A stretch of 64,000 nt of DNA from CAZTHM01 sp041946825 (lineage in GTDB: Bacteria > Acidobacteriota > Terriglobia > UBA7540), in assembly GCA_041946825.1 (NCBI GenBank), contig JBHGBD010000003.1, positions 1 through 64,000 of the forward strand, in the 5' to 3' direction. This document shows positions 51,801 to 58,332 of this stretch, piece after piece. The translations under genes were made by a program, and so were the position numbers. The notes below the pieces were generated by a model. The model searched no databases and was not told the DNA's origin. It saw only the letters and a list, made by a program, of their open reading frames with translations. The first letter of the stretch is position 1. Every line of letters starts with the position of its first letter.

Positions 51801-52102
51801 GGAAGAAGAAAGGCCTGCTCACCGGCTGGGAAGGGCTGAAGGAAGCCATCCTGCACGGGGCGGTGAAGCGCGTGCGGCCGAAGGTCATGACCGTGGCGTG
51901 CATGTTTATGGGCCTGTTTCCCATCATGTGGTCCACCGGGACGGGCGCCGATGTGATGAAGCGCATCGCCGCGCCCATGATCGGCGGGATCTTCACCTCG
52001 TTTGTCATGGAGCTCATCGTTTATCCGGCAATCTACGCGATCTGGAAGTGGAACTTTGAACTCAAACCCGCGTTCGCAAGTCGAACTGCGAATGGTGAAT
52101 AG
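48818..52102 (+). CDS. cusA: CusA/CzcA family heavy-metal efflux RND transporter, Cu/Ag type
   Basis: Inner-membrane proton-driven pump of 1094 residues. It opens MIHRIIEFSAKNKFVV and has the RND repeat of six helices plus large periplasmic loops. IPDLSDTQVIIYSRW and GPDATSIGWVFQYAL are typical of HME pumps. TM4 reads AIGAMVDAAIVVVE, with the essential Asp, and is followed by GPASFFSLLVIAVSF and LESQEGRLFKPLAFTK. The AMVDAAIV form is that of Cu(I)/Ag(I) exporters (HME4) rather than Zn/Co/Ni types. The methionine ladder was not checked residue by residue. Third gene of the efflux operon. Confidence 0.95.
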   Translation: MIHRIIEFSAKNKFVVFLFVAAACVGGWWSLKNVPLDAIPDLSDTQVIIYSRWDRSPDIVEDQVTYPIITAMLGAPKVKDIRGFSDFGYSYVYVIFEEGTDIYWARSRTLEYLSKITPRLPEGVRVELGPDATSIGWVFQYALVDTSGRHSLDALRSYQDWYLRYYLQGVPGVAEVAPIGGLVRQYQITVDPNALAGYRIPLAKVVEAVRRGNNDVGGRLVEFSGREYMVRGRGYARSIADLEEIAVGVDSARGTPIRVRDVGRVELGPDIRRGIADLNGEGDVVGGVVIMRSGENALKVIDRVKARLEEIRPSLPPGVKVVSTYDRSELILRSIETLKRTLIEEISIVSMVILLFLWHIPSALIPILTIPITVLISFIPMKAIGVTSNIMSLGGIAIAIGAMVDAAIVVVEQTHKKLEQWEAEGRPRDYHEVVIDAVKEVGPASFFSLLVIAVSFMPIFTLESQEGRLFKPLAFTKNFAMAIAALLAITLDPAMRLLFTHLKPYTFRPRFLSWMANAVLVGKIHSEEKHPISRILMRLYHPVADWALRLRWTVVVAAVAIVAVTVPVFQRLGSEFMPPLDEGVVLYMPTTLPGISVTEAERLLQIQDRVLKTFPEVERVFGKAGRAETSTDPAPFSMMETTVVLKPHDQWRKKPQWYSNRAPEWAQRIFRHIWPDRISQDELIDEMDRALKIPGTTNAWTMPIRNRIDMLTTGVRTPVGIKIYGSDLKEIERIGREIEPVLAQVPGTRSVYAERTTGGYFLDFDLKREELARYGLAIDDVQDTLMSAVGGEGVTTTVEGRERYSVNVRYARDYRSDLAKLNRVLVATPSGAQVPIEQLATVRLVEGPAMIRDENGLLSGYVYVDVAGRDLGSYVAEARRVVREKIEPSLPVGYSLAWSGQYEYLQRVREKLTLVLPLTVFIIFVLLYLNTKSVVKTLIVFLAVPFSAVGAVWLLHWLGYNMSIAVWVGLIALMGVDAETGVFMLLYLDLAYEEWKKKGLLTGWEGLKEAILHGAVKRVRPKVMTVACMFMGLFPIMWSTGTGADVMKRIAAPMIGGIFTSFVMELIVYPAIYAIWKWNFELKPAFASRTANGE

Positions 52103-52137
52103 TGAATGGTGAATTGTGAATTCTGAATTATGAAAGC
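52089..52137. repeat. Heptad repeat array TGAATNN after cusA
   Basis: Seven consecutive 7-base units, most of the form TGAATNN (CGAATGG, TGAATAG, TGAATGG, TGAATTG, TGAATTC, TGAATTA, TGAAAGC). The array begins in the last codons of cusA and supplies its TAG stop. Period 7 cannot be a coding repeat. Confidence 0.6.
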
Positions 52138-52174
52138 CAAGCACATCACATTTTGCGGTTCCATTTTCGGTTCT

Positions 52175-52202
52175 CTGAGAGCTGACGGCTGAGCGCTGAT
52201 AG
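52175..52202. repeat. Heptad repeat array CTGANNG before the NosL-like gene
   Basis: Units CTGAGAG, CTGACGG, CTGAGCG and CTGATAG in tandem, of the same type as the array between birA and coaX. It ends 18 bases before the ATG of the next gene. Confidence 0.55.
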
Positions 52203-52219
52203 CGCGCAAGGGTGAAACA

Positions 52220-52720
52220 ATGAGATGGAAGGATGCAGCAATAACGTTGATCGCGCTGGCGGCGATTGCGCTAGTGAGCATCGTTGCTTACCGCCGTGAA
52301 GCACGCCCGCGCGAGGATTTGTGCCAGGTCTGCCAGCGCGCCTTACACGCGGGCGTGACTTACCGGCTGGAAATGAAGGACGGACGCCTTGAACGCGCCT
52401 GCTGCCCGCGCTGTGGAATGCACCTGCAGATCCAGCGGCCCGGGGCGGTGGCGCGCGCCGTCGCCACCGATCTCCCGACGGGTAAAGAGATTCCGGCCGA
52501 ACAGGCGAGCTACGTGGAAGGCGGTGACGTGGAGTACTGCACCATGCACTCGACGCCGGTCGAGCGCGAGCCGCAGGGCGTGCGCGTCCGCGAATACGAC
52601 CGCTGCCTGCCCACGCTCGTCGCCTTTCGAACCACCCAGGAAGCCGAAGCCTACCAAAGGCAGCACGGGGGACGCGTTTTGAATTATGAGCAGGCAATGG
52701 AAAGCGTGAGGATCCGATGA
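52220..52720 (+). CDS. NosL-like membrane-anchored metal-binding protein
   Basis: A 166-residue protein with one N-terminal membrane segment (AAITLIALAAIALVSIV). Cysteines form CQVC (35-38) and CCPRCGMH (61-68), and there is an isolated EYCTMHSTP. The end, AFRTTQEAEAYQRQHGG followed by LNYEQAM, resembles the closing helix of NosL proteins, which deliver Cu(I) to nitrous oxide reductase. No nos genes are in the window. Following a Cu/Ag pump, a copper-handling role is likely. It is coupled to the next gene by an ATGA overlap. Confidence 0.65.
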   Translation: MRWKDAAITLIALAAIALVSIVAYRREARPREDLCQVCQRALHAGVTYRLEMKDGRLERACCPRCGMHLQIQRPGAVARAVATDLPTGKEIPAEQASYVEGGDVEYCTMHSTPVEREPQGVRVREYDRCLPTLVAFRTTQEAEAYQRQHGGRVLNYEQAMESVRIR

Positions 52721-53526
52721 GTCTCCTTGTCAAATTTCCGGGCAAAGTGCCGCCAATCGTATGGTTGCTGGGTGGAATCGCGTTGTCTCTTCTGTCCCCG
52801 GCAGTTTCGCCGGCGCAGTCTGAAGGGTTGTCGGGCGACTGGCGCGACCGAATCGACGCGCGGCTCGACCAACAACTGGCGGCACTCACGGCCCCGGCGG
52901 AAAATCCGCCCGCGGCGACGGCGATGCACAACCACGAGGAAACCTCTACGGCGCGGCCTAACCAGCCTGGCTCATTCATGCCGGTGCGGCGCGAGCCTTG
53001 GCTGCCGGCGGTGGCCAATATTCTGGGTGAGCACGGCCTGCCCTTGTCACTCATGGGTGTGGCGGCGGTCGAGAGTGGATTCAATCCCGCGGCGTTGTCG
53101 CCTAAGGGCGCGCGCGGTTTGTGGCAGTTGATGCCGGAGACGGCGCGGCGGTACGGCCTGACGGTCGAGCCGGGGCGTGACGACCGGTTGGACACCCTGA
53201 AGTCCACACACGCGGCGGCACGATACATCCAGGACCTTTTCGCGCAGTTCCGCGATTGGCCGCTCGTGTTCGCTGCCTACAACGCGGGGGAAACCCGCGT
53301 GGAGCGCGCGCTCGACCGGAACGGCGCGGGTGATTTCTGGACGCTCAGCCGCCGGGGCGCCCTGCCCGAGGAGACACGGCAGTACGTTCCCGCAGTATTG
53401 GCGAAGATCGGTGGCGGCACGTTTACGAATTACGATGGCGCTACGCCGGAGGGTGGGAATTCGGAGTCGGGTCGACTCGTGTACGCAACGAGCGTGATGC
53501 CGCCCGAGATTGCGGAGAGGCGTTGA
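52717..53526 (+). CDS. Lytic transglycosylase, SLT domain
   Basis: Cleaves peptidoglycan between MurNAc and GlcNAc. The 269-residue protein has a signal peptide (IVWLLGGIALSLLSPAVSPAQ), then a low-complexity linker. The SLT domain from about residue 100 shows VESGFNP with the catalytic E119, then SPKGARGLWQLMPETARRYG and VFAAYNAGETRVERAL, as in MltE/Slt-type enzymes. Cotranscription with a metal pump suggests local wall opening to fit the trans-envelope complex. The two overlapping genes end the plus-strand run. Confidence 0.88.
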   Translation: MSLLVKFPGKVPPIVWLLGGIALSLLSPAVSPAQSEGLSGDWRDRIDARLDQQLAALTAPAENPPAATAMHNHEETSTARPNQPGSFMPVRREPWLPAVANILGEHGLPLSLMGVAAVESGFNPAALSPKGARGLWQLMPETARRYGLTVEPGRDDRLDTLKSTHAAARYIQDLFAQFRDWPLVFAAYNAGETRVERALDRNGAGDFWTLSRRGALPEETRQYVPAVLAKIGGGTFTNYDGATPEGGNSESGRLVYATSVMPPEIAERR

Positions 53527-53584
53527 GCGCCCTCACGGGACGATCGAATCCCCGGGGCCGGGCCGGTTCCCAGTAATCTCTTTC

Positions 53585-54247
53585 CTATTCTGAAAACGCC
53601 TCGCCGAATTTTTCCTGATACACCAGAGATTGCAAAGGGAAGTTCGGGGCGAGCGGCAGCGGTTTCTCGCCATAGCCAATGGCAAGCAGCGCGGCCACCA
53701 GGAACTGCTCGGGAATGTGGAAGTGAGTCTTGATCTTCTGTTCGTCGAACACGCTCAGCCAATACGCGGAGAGATCGCACTCGGCGGCGGCCATCAGAAT
53801 CTGGTGGAGGGCCACAAAAGCGTGCGCCAGCGCCGTGCGCTGGGCCATGCCGGGAGAGGCCGTGTAATGTTCGCGGATCTTGCGCAGGATCTCTTGAGCG
53901 CGCTCGCCTGAAATCCTCTTCTTGATCACCATTTCCTGGAGTTGTTGAGGGGCGGTTTTCCAGGCGTTGGTATCGGCCAGGCAGATCAAAACGACCGGCG
54001 CGGAGACGAGGGGCGCTTCAACGTGCGTCGAGGCCTCGATCTGACGTTTGCCCGCCTCGCTGCGCACCACGATCCATCGCCAGGGCTGGAAATACCATTC
54101 GGTGGGAGAGATCCGAGCGATCTCCAAAATTCGATCCAGGCATTCCGAAGGAATGGGCTGCGCGCTGAAGCGGCCGTAATTCTGGCGCACGTGAAGAAAG
54201 GGTTCCAGCCACTTCGGTTGATTGTGATTGCTCCCGTTATCAGGCAT
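53585..54247 (-). CDS. Nitroreductase family protein
   Basis: FMN-dependent oxidoreductase of 220 residues. The first helix region has RQNYGRFSAQPIPSECL, with ARISPTEWYFQPWRWIVV as the usual FMN-binding segment. AFVALHQILMAAAECDL follows, then FLVAALLAIGYGEK as the conserved C-terminal loop. The natural substrate is unknown; NAD(P)H with quinones or nitro compounds is usual. It ends the minus-strand run with the radical SAM gene, 15 bases after the YwiC-like gene. Confidence 0.88.
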   Translation of the reverse strand: MPDNGSNHNQPKWLEPFLHVRQNYGRFSAQPIPSECLDRILEIARISPTEWYFQPWRWIVVRSEAGKRQIEASTHVEAPLVSAPVVLICLADTNAWKTAPQQLQEMVIKKRISGERAQEILRKIREHYTASPGMAQRTALAHAFVALHQILMAAAECDLSAYWLSVFDEQKIKTHFHIPEQFLVAALLAIGYGEKPLPLAPNFPLQSLVYQEKFGEAFSE

Positions 54248-54262
54248 ACCAGGCCCCAGTCC

Positions 54263-55120
54263 TCAGACCCCGAGTTGGAATCCGAGGATAAACAAGACAC
54301 CGAATATCAGGGCGTTGGCCAACTCTCCGTAACCAAGCCGGTAGATCTCGAGCGGCGCGGGCCGTCTCAGGAACCACAGGAACCCGCGAATCAGGCTCGG
54401 GGCAAACGCCAGGGCCGCCGCGCCCGGCAAGCCGCCAAGGCGCCACGCCGCAGCGAGCAAAAGGATCGTAAGAACTTGAGCGGCGAGGAAGCCGTTTCCG
54501 CGAGCAAACTTCTCCGCGCGGCTCGCGGCGCGAGCGGAATGAATGCGAACCTGCACCGAATGAATTTGATTTGCGGCGAAAAGCCAGTTCGCACCCCAGA
54601 GAACGAGGGCTCTTGAATCAAACTGTCCGGCGACGACGTAGTAGGCTCCCGCCGCGGTCGAGGTGAGTCCGAGCGAGCCGATCAACTGCGCCGTCATGCG
54701 CGTTTGCCGCCCCAGCTTCTTCAAGATTGCCTGCGCACCGAATAAGACGCCGACCACCGCTCCCAGGGCCAGCAATCCGTAAGCGCGCTCGTAGCCCAAC
54801 AGAATTCCCACGGCGGCCGTGGCGAGTGCCGCATACGCGAAGATGGAGTAGGCAACCGCCTGCCGTTCGACAGGAGTTTGGGCACGGAGCGGAGAAGTTT
54901 GCAGCCAGATTTCCAGCGGCGTGCGCAGGCAGAAGAGCGCGAGGGACGCGGCAAGAAAAAGTATGAGAGGATAAAATCCGCGTCCCCCCGCAAACCCGAT
55001 CCAGGCCCCGGTCATAAACGGCACCAACAGCATGCCCCAGGCGCCATGCTCGCGCGGGAAAACAAACGACCGCAGGCGTTCGTGATGTAACGGATGAAAC
55101 TCCGACGCCATGCTGGACAT
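54263..55120 (-). CDS. YwiC-like family integral membrane protein
   Basis: The opening FVFPREHGAWGMLLVPF is the signature of the YwiC-like family. About eight hydrophobic helices follow, including LILFLAASLALFCL and TAAVGILLGYE, ending in GYGELANALIFGVLF. The UbiA-like pattern of helices is suggestive but the DxxxD motifs of prenyltransferases are not visible. YwiC in Bacillus lies near nitrate respiration genes; function is not known. Start with GGAAG seven bases upstream; length 285. Confidence 0.82.
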   Translation of the reverse strand: MSSMASEFHPLHHERLRSFVFPREHGAWGMLLVPFMTGAWIGFAGGRGFYPLILFLAASLALFCLRTPLEIWLQTSPLRAQTPVERQAVAYSIFAYAALATAAVGILLGYERAYGLLALGAVVGVLFGAQAILKKLGRQTRMTAQLIGSLGLTSTAAGAYYVVAGQFDSRALVLWGANWLFAANQIHSVQVRIHSARAASRAEKFARGNGFLAAQVLTILLLAAAWRLGGLPGAAALAFAPSLIRGFLWFLRRPAPLEIYRLGYGELANALIFGVLFILGFQLGV

Positions 55121-55131
55121 GACCTTACTTC

Positions 55132-55350
55132 CTACACCCCAACTTCGCGCCCTTTGGCGATGACCTCGTTCAGCGCGGCGACAACGTCGCCGGCCTCCAC
55201 GCCCACTTTGCGCGCCGCCTGCTGGATGGAGCAGTCGTAGCAGGAGGGCCGCAAACCGAAACGCTCGAGCACGGGTTCCGTCTCGGGGTACTTTTGCTTG
55301 ACGTCGCGAACGATTTCGTTGCCGCGCACGAGGTCAGTGAACCGGAACAT
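55132..55350 (-). CDS. DUF1858-like small protein
   Basis: A 72-residue protein with one CYDCSIQQA motif around residue 37. The fold suggested by ERFGLRPSCYDC followed by AARKVGVEAGDVVAALNEV resembles DUF1858/ScdA N-terminal domains, which carry a conserved cysteine and occur in hybrid cluster or iron-sulfur repair proteins. A strong GAGGAGG lies six bases before the ATG, within the end of the radical SAM gene, with which it overlaps by 17 bases. A partner of that enzyme is possible. Confidence 0.75.
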   Translation of the reverse strand: MFRFTDLVRGNEIVRDVKQKYPETEPVLERFGLRPSCYDCSIQQAARKVGVEAGDVVAALNEVIAKGREVGV

Positions 55351-56560
55351 GGCCCGCCTCCTCGGAATGGGTATGGCGATCCGCGCTGCGCGGTTCGTAA
55401 ACGCAGAAAGGTTCCTCGTCGAGATAGTCTCCCGTCGCGGCGTAGGCGCGCGCCCGGCAACCCATGCAGACGTTGCGGAACTCGCACTGCCCGCACTTTC
55501 CCTTCAGGTTGTCCGTGTCGCGGAGCATCTGGAAAACCGCGGCATTCTCCCAGATCTCGGCGAACGATTGCCGGCGCAGATCCCCGGCCAGGACGGGCAG
55601 ATACCCGCAGGGGTAAACCTCGCCCACGTGCGAAATGAAGCAGACGCCGGTTCCGGCGAGGCAGCCCTTGGTGACGGCGCTCATGCCGTCGGGGTGACCG
55701 TGGGGGCCGCCCCCGCTCCGAGCGGGGTGCGGATGCAGCGCGATCCCCGTTGAGCCCGGCATGGTCATTTCGGTCGGGCCGATTTCACTTTCCTTCGGGG
55801 CCGAGGCTGGATGCGCGGTCGCCGTCGCGGCTCGCCGCTCCGCCGCGCGACGCTGCCTCATCACACGGAAATAGTGCGGCGCGCAGGTAGCCTTCAGTTC
55901 AATGTCGCCGTCGAGCGAGCGATCGTAGAACCAATTCAACATCTCCTCGTATTGCTGCGGAGGAACCATCTGCTCGGCGGCGATATCGACTCCGCAGCCG
56001 ACCGGGACAAGGAGAAAAGTGTGGAGCGCGTCGGCGCCAATCGTCCGCGCGAGATCCAGCACCGCGGGCAATTGATGGGCGTTGTGCCGGGCGATGGTCG
56101 TGTTGATCTGCACCGACATGCCCAGCTCTTTCAGATTCCGGAATCCCCGCAGGGCAGCGTCAAAAGCCCCCGGGATCCCGCGAAAAGCGTCATGCGTCGC
56201 GGCGTCGGCTCCGTCCAGGCTGATGGAGACGCGGCGTACGCCGGAATCGACAATTTTTTGGGCGATTTCTTTAGAGACCAGAGTGCCGTTGGTGGCCAGT
56301 GCTACGCGCAGGCCGCGGTCGGTCGCAAAACGAGCCAGTTGAAAAATGTCCGTACGAAAGAGAGGTTCGCCACCGCTCAGAACAAGGATTGGTAGGGCAT
56401 ACTGAGAGACTTGCTCTATTAAGTTCAGGGCTTTGGTAGTAGGTAGGTCTAACGGCGAGGTAAGTTCTGTAGCGGTGGCGCGACAATGAATGCAACGCAG
56501 GTTGCAGCCTTTTGTCACCTCCCAAAAGATGAGTCGCGGTTTGTACTCGGACGTTTTCAT
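55334..56560 (-). CDS. Radical SAM/SPASM protein of the AhbD/NirJ (heme) type
   Basis: A 408-residue enzyme. RLIFWEVTKGCNLRCIHCRA near residue 9 carries the CxxxCxxC cluster motif; SGGEPLF, ATNGTL and VSISLDGAD follow. The C-terminal SPASM-like cysteines are in CGYLP, CGQCEFRNVCMGCRARAYAA and TGDYL with EEPFCVYEP, the arrangement of AhbD, NirJ and related heme-modifying proteins. Residues about 230-280 are an insertion rich in Ala, His, Pro and Gly that includes a palindromic repeat. ATG 56560 is used. Substrate specificity within this group is not certain; PqqE-like peptide chemistry is less likely. Confidence 0.78.
   Translation of the reverse strand: MKTSEYKPRLIFWEVTKGCNLRCIHCRATATELTSPLDLPTTKALNLIEQVSQYALPILVLSGGEPLFRTDIFQLARFATDRGLRVALATNGTLVSKEIAQKIVDSGVRRVSISLDGADAATHDAFRGIPGAFDAALRGFRNLKELGMSVQINTTIARHNAHQLPAVLDLARTIGADALHTFLLVPVGCGVDIAAEQMVPPQQYEEMLNWFYDRSLDGDIELKATCAPHYFRVMRQRRAAERRAATATAHPASAPKESEIGPTEMTMPGSTGIALHPHPARSGGGPHGHPDGMSAVTKGCLAGTGVCFISHVGEVYPCGYLPVLAGDLRRQSFAEIWENAAVFQMLRDTDNLKGKCGQCEFRNVCMGCRARAYAATGDYLDEEPFCVYEPRSADRHTHSEEAGHVPVH
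55707..55732 (-). repeat. Copy of the palindromic repeat inside the radical SAM gene
   Basis: CCCCGCTC (55711-55718), one base, GAGCGGGG (55720-55727). On the minus strand this 26-base unit matches the intergenic unit at 48770-48795 at 20 positions without a gap (first 21 bases with two mismatches). It is in frame and encodes part of a His/Pro/Gly-rich insertion. Confidence 0.6.
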
Positions 56561-56792
56561 CAGCTCGAATTGACTCAAAAATGTTTCGGCGCTGCTTCAC
56601 GCAGTCACTTTTCTTTACAGCAAGAGTTTGGCCATTTTGTCCGTCGATTCTTCGCCGACCGGATGGCCCGCTCGCGATCGGGCTTGACCGAATTGGAATG
56701 CGACAAAGCATAAATCCCTGACATACTCGAAGCACTAACCCTTGGTTCGGTTCGCCCTGGTCGCGGAGGAGGATTTCAGGCTCTGAATCAGG

Positions 56793-56830
56793 ATGGGGCT
56801 AATGGTTTCGTCCGATTCCATTAGCCCCAT
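56793..56830. other. Perfect 13-base hairpin, part of a structured leader
   Basis: ATGGGGCTAATGG and CCATTAGCCCCAT around a 12-base loop. It is followed within six bases by AACCCGCC/GGCGGGTT at 56836-56855. No T-run is adjacent on either strand, which speaks against simple terminators. Confidence 0.55.
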
Positions 56831-56889
56831 TCCCTAACCCGCCTCTCGGCGGGTTCCTAGGACCCGAAGTCCCTCGCACCCTACCCTAT

Positions 56890-56906
56890 GGCAAGCCCGA
56901 TGCCAA
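56890..56906 (-). promoter_or_regulatory. Sigma54-type promoter upstream of the radical SAM operon
   Basis: On the minus strand TTGGCA, six bases, TTGC gives the full -24/-12 pattern with GG and GC ten bases apart, and it is a better match than the site before the cytochrome operon. Start near 56879 would give a leader of about 320 bases containing the hairpins, ending at ATG 56560. The site is also part of a small inverted repeat, so chance from a structured RNA cannot be excluded. Confidence 0.5.
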
Positions 56907-57070
56907 AAGAACGGGCCGTGCAGCCACGCCCGATAGAAATCGTGATCTGTTGTAATGAAAGAACTTAGACCCAGGAACTAGAGTGAATTCCCATGGAATT
57001 TGGTGCCAACCAAGCCTCTCCCGTCCATTTGACGACCTGATAAAGGACATGACAGGGTGTGAAATCCCGC

Positions 57071-57126
57071 AAGCGGATGGGGGAAGTGAATTATCCCCCA
57101 GAGGTCGGTGCGGTGGCCATCCGCTT
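57071..57126. terminator. Branched hairpin after the glycosyltransferase gene
   Basis: Outer arms AAGCGGATGG (57071-57080) and CCATCCGCTT (57117-57126), with an inner GGGGGA/TCCCCC stem at 57079-57099 competing for two bases. On the plus strand it runs into TATTTT. On the minus strand, where the upstream gene is, no T-run follows. It may end the exopolysaccharide transcript, or a plus-strand RNA from this region. Confidence 0.35.
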
Positions 57127-57156
57127 TATTTTCGCGGCGCCCGAGTGTTGTCGATT

Positions 57157-58332
57157 TCAAGAACTTGTGTTGAAGGAGAGAGCCTCTTGCTCGGAGCGGA
57201 CTTCCGACGCATGAAGAGGCTTTGCGGAAGGGGCAACGCCCGCAAGGAACCTCTTGAACTCGCGTGTAAACCTCTCTCGCGAAAAGCGTCTTGCGGACTC
57301 GTGAATCGTTGCGGGATCGAATTGCTGTGTGTCGAAACTTTCAAGGGCGCTTTCAAGAGAAGCTGTTGTCTGCTCGCTGAAAAGGATTCCCGTCGCGCCG
57401 TCCGTCACAATTTCCGATGCGCCGCCACTCCGAAACGCGATCACGGGAGTTCCGCAGGCCTGCGCCTCCGCCATGACGATACCAAAATCTTCCTCACCGG
57501 GGAAAACCAGGGCTCGGGCACGTTGCATGTTTTGGCGCAAGACTTCGCGGGTTTTGAAGCCAAGGAACTGAATGTTCGAGCGCGCCCGGCGTTTCAGCTT
57601 ACCGGATTCCGGCCCTTCGCCGATCACCACCAGCCGCCGGCCGTTCCGGTTGAAAGCTTCAATGGCCAAGTCGACGCGCTTGTAGGTGACAAGTTGCGAC
57701 GCGACGAGGAAGAAGTCGGCCCGCTTCCCGGAAGAAATGGACGGTGTGAAGTACTCCGTGTCCACGGGCGGGTAGACGACTATGGATTCGCGCCCGTAGT
57801 AGCGGCGAATGCGTTCTGCCACCGTCTGCGAATTCGCCACAAAATGCGTTACTTTCTGCGCCGCGCGATAATCCCAGCGCCGGAGCCACGCCGCGACGGG
57901 CGGGAGAGCCAGCCGCGCGAGCGGGCCGCCGGAGCGAGAGTACGTCTCGAATCCGCTCCAGACGTAACGCATCGGAGTGTGGCAATAGCAGATATGAATG
58001 GCGTCCGGGTCGACGCGCACGCCTTTCATCGTCGCCGCGTCGGAGGTGATGACCAGCGGATACCCTCGCAGGTCGAGCCTTTCGGTCGCCGACGGAAAAA
58101 GCGGAAGGAATTGCGGATACCATCGCGTCGCGCGCGGCAGGCGCTGAAGAAATGAAGTGTGAATGTGATGTCCGCCGAAGGCCGACCGCATGCGCCGGAA
58201 GTCACAAACCAGCGTGAAAATATCTGCGGACGGGAACAGCTCCGCCAATGACTCCAGCACACGTTCGCCGCCCCGCATCGTGACCATCCAGTGATGCGCG
58301 AGAGCGGTCCGGGGTTCGGCAAGCACGCTCAT
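57157..58332 (-). CDS. Glycosyltransferase family 4 (WbaZ-like)
   Basis: A 391-residue GT-B enzyme. The start HHWMVTMRGGERVLESL is typical of a subfamily of mannosyl- and related transferases. CYCHTPMRYVW marks the N-domain, VVYPPVDTEYF the linker, and FPGEEDFGIVMAEAQACG the donor site with the E-x7-E element. Donor sugar unknown. Last gene of the exopolysaccharide operon; its ATG overlaps the stop of the other glycosyltransferase. Confidence 0.88.
   Translation of the reverse strand: MSVLAEPRTALAHHWMVTMRGGERVLESLAELFPSADIFTLVCDFRRMRSAFGGHHIHTSFLQRLPRATRWYPQFLPLFPSATERLDLRGYPLVITSDAATMKGVRVDPDAIHICYCHTPMRYVWSGFETYSRSGGPLARLALPPVAAWLRRWDYRAAQKVTHFVANSQTVAERIRRYYGRESIVVYPPVDTEYFTPSISSGKRADFFLVASQLVTYKRVDLAIEAFNRNGRRLVVIGEGPESGKLKRRARSNIQFLGFKTREVLRQNMQRARALVFPGEEDFGIVMAEAQACGTPVIAFRSGGASEIVTDGATGILFSEQTTASLESALESFDTQQFDPATIHESARRFSRERFTREFKRFLAGVAPSAKPLHASEVRSEQEALSFNTSS

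Larger units (their letters stand above)
56561..57156. other. Long gene-free region with a chain of hairpins
   Basis: No supported gene in 596 bases. The structures are: 13-base perfect arms at 56793-56805 and 56818-56830, 8-base arms at 56836-56855, a small GGAC/GTCC stem at 56860-56872, a TGGCA/TGCCA stem at 56889-56905, CGGGC-GTG arms at 56912-56932, and a 10-base stem at 57071-57126. This suggests a structured leader or non-coding RNA. A TTGACC at 56684-56689 lacks a good -10. Confidence 0.6.

Noticed and set aside
52089..52202. CRISPR-like repeats
   Set aside because: Units are only seven bases and run without spacers; no cas genes are near.
56793..57126. RNase P RNA, tmRNA, SRP RNA or a cobalamin or c-di-GMP riboswitch
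   Set aside because: I looked for their conserved sequences on both strands and found none; only generic stems are present.
56983..58155. Plus-strand frame of 390 codons opposite the first GT4 gene
   Set aside because: Antisense to a well supported glycosyltransferase; no family likeness and no good start context.
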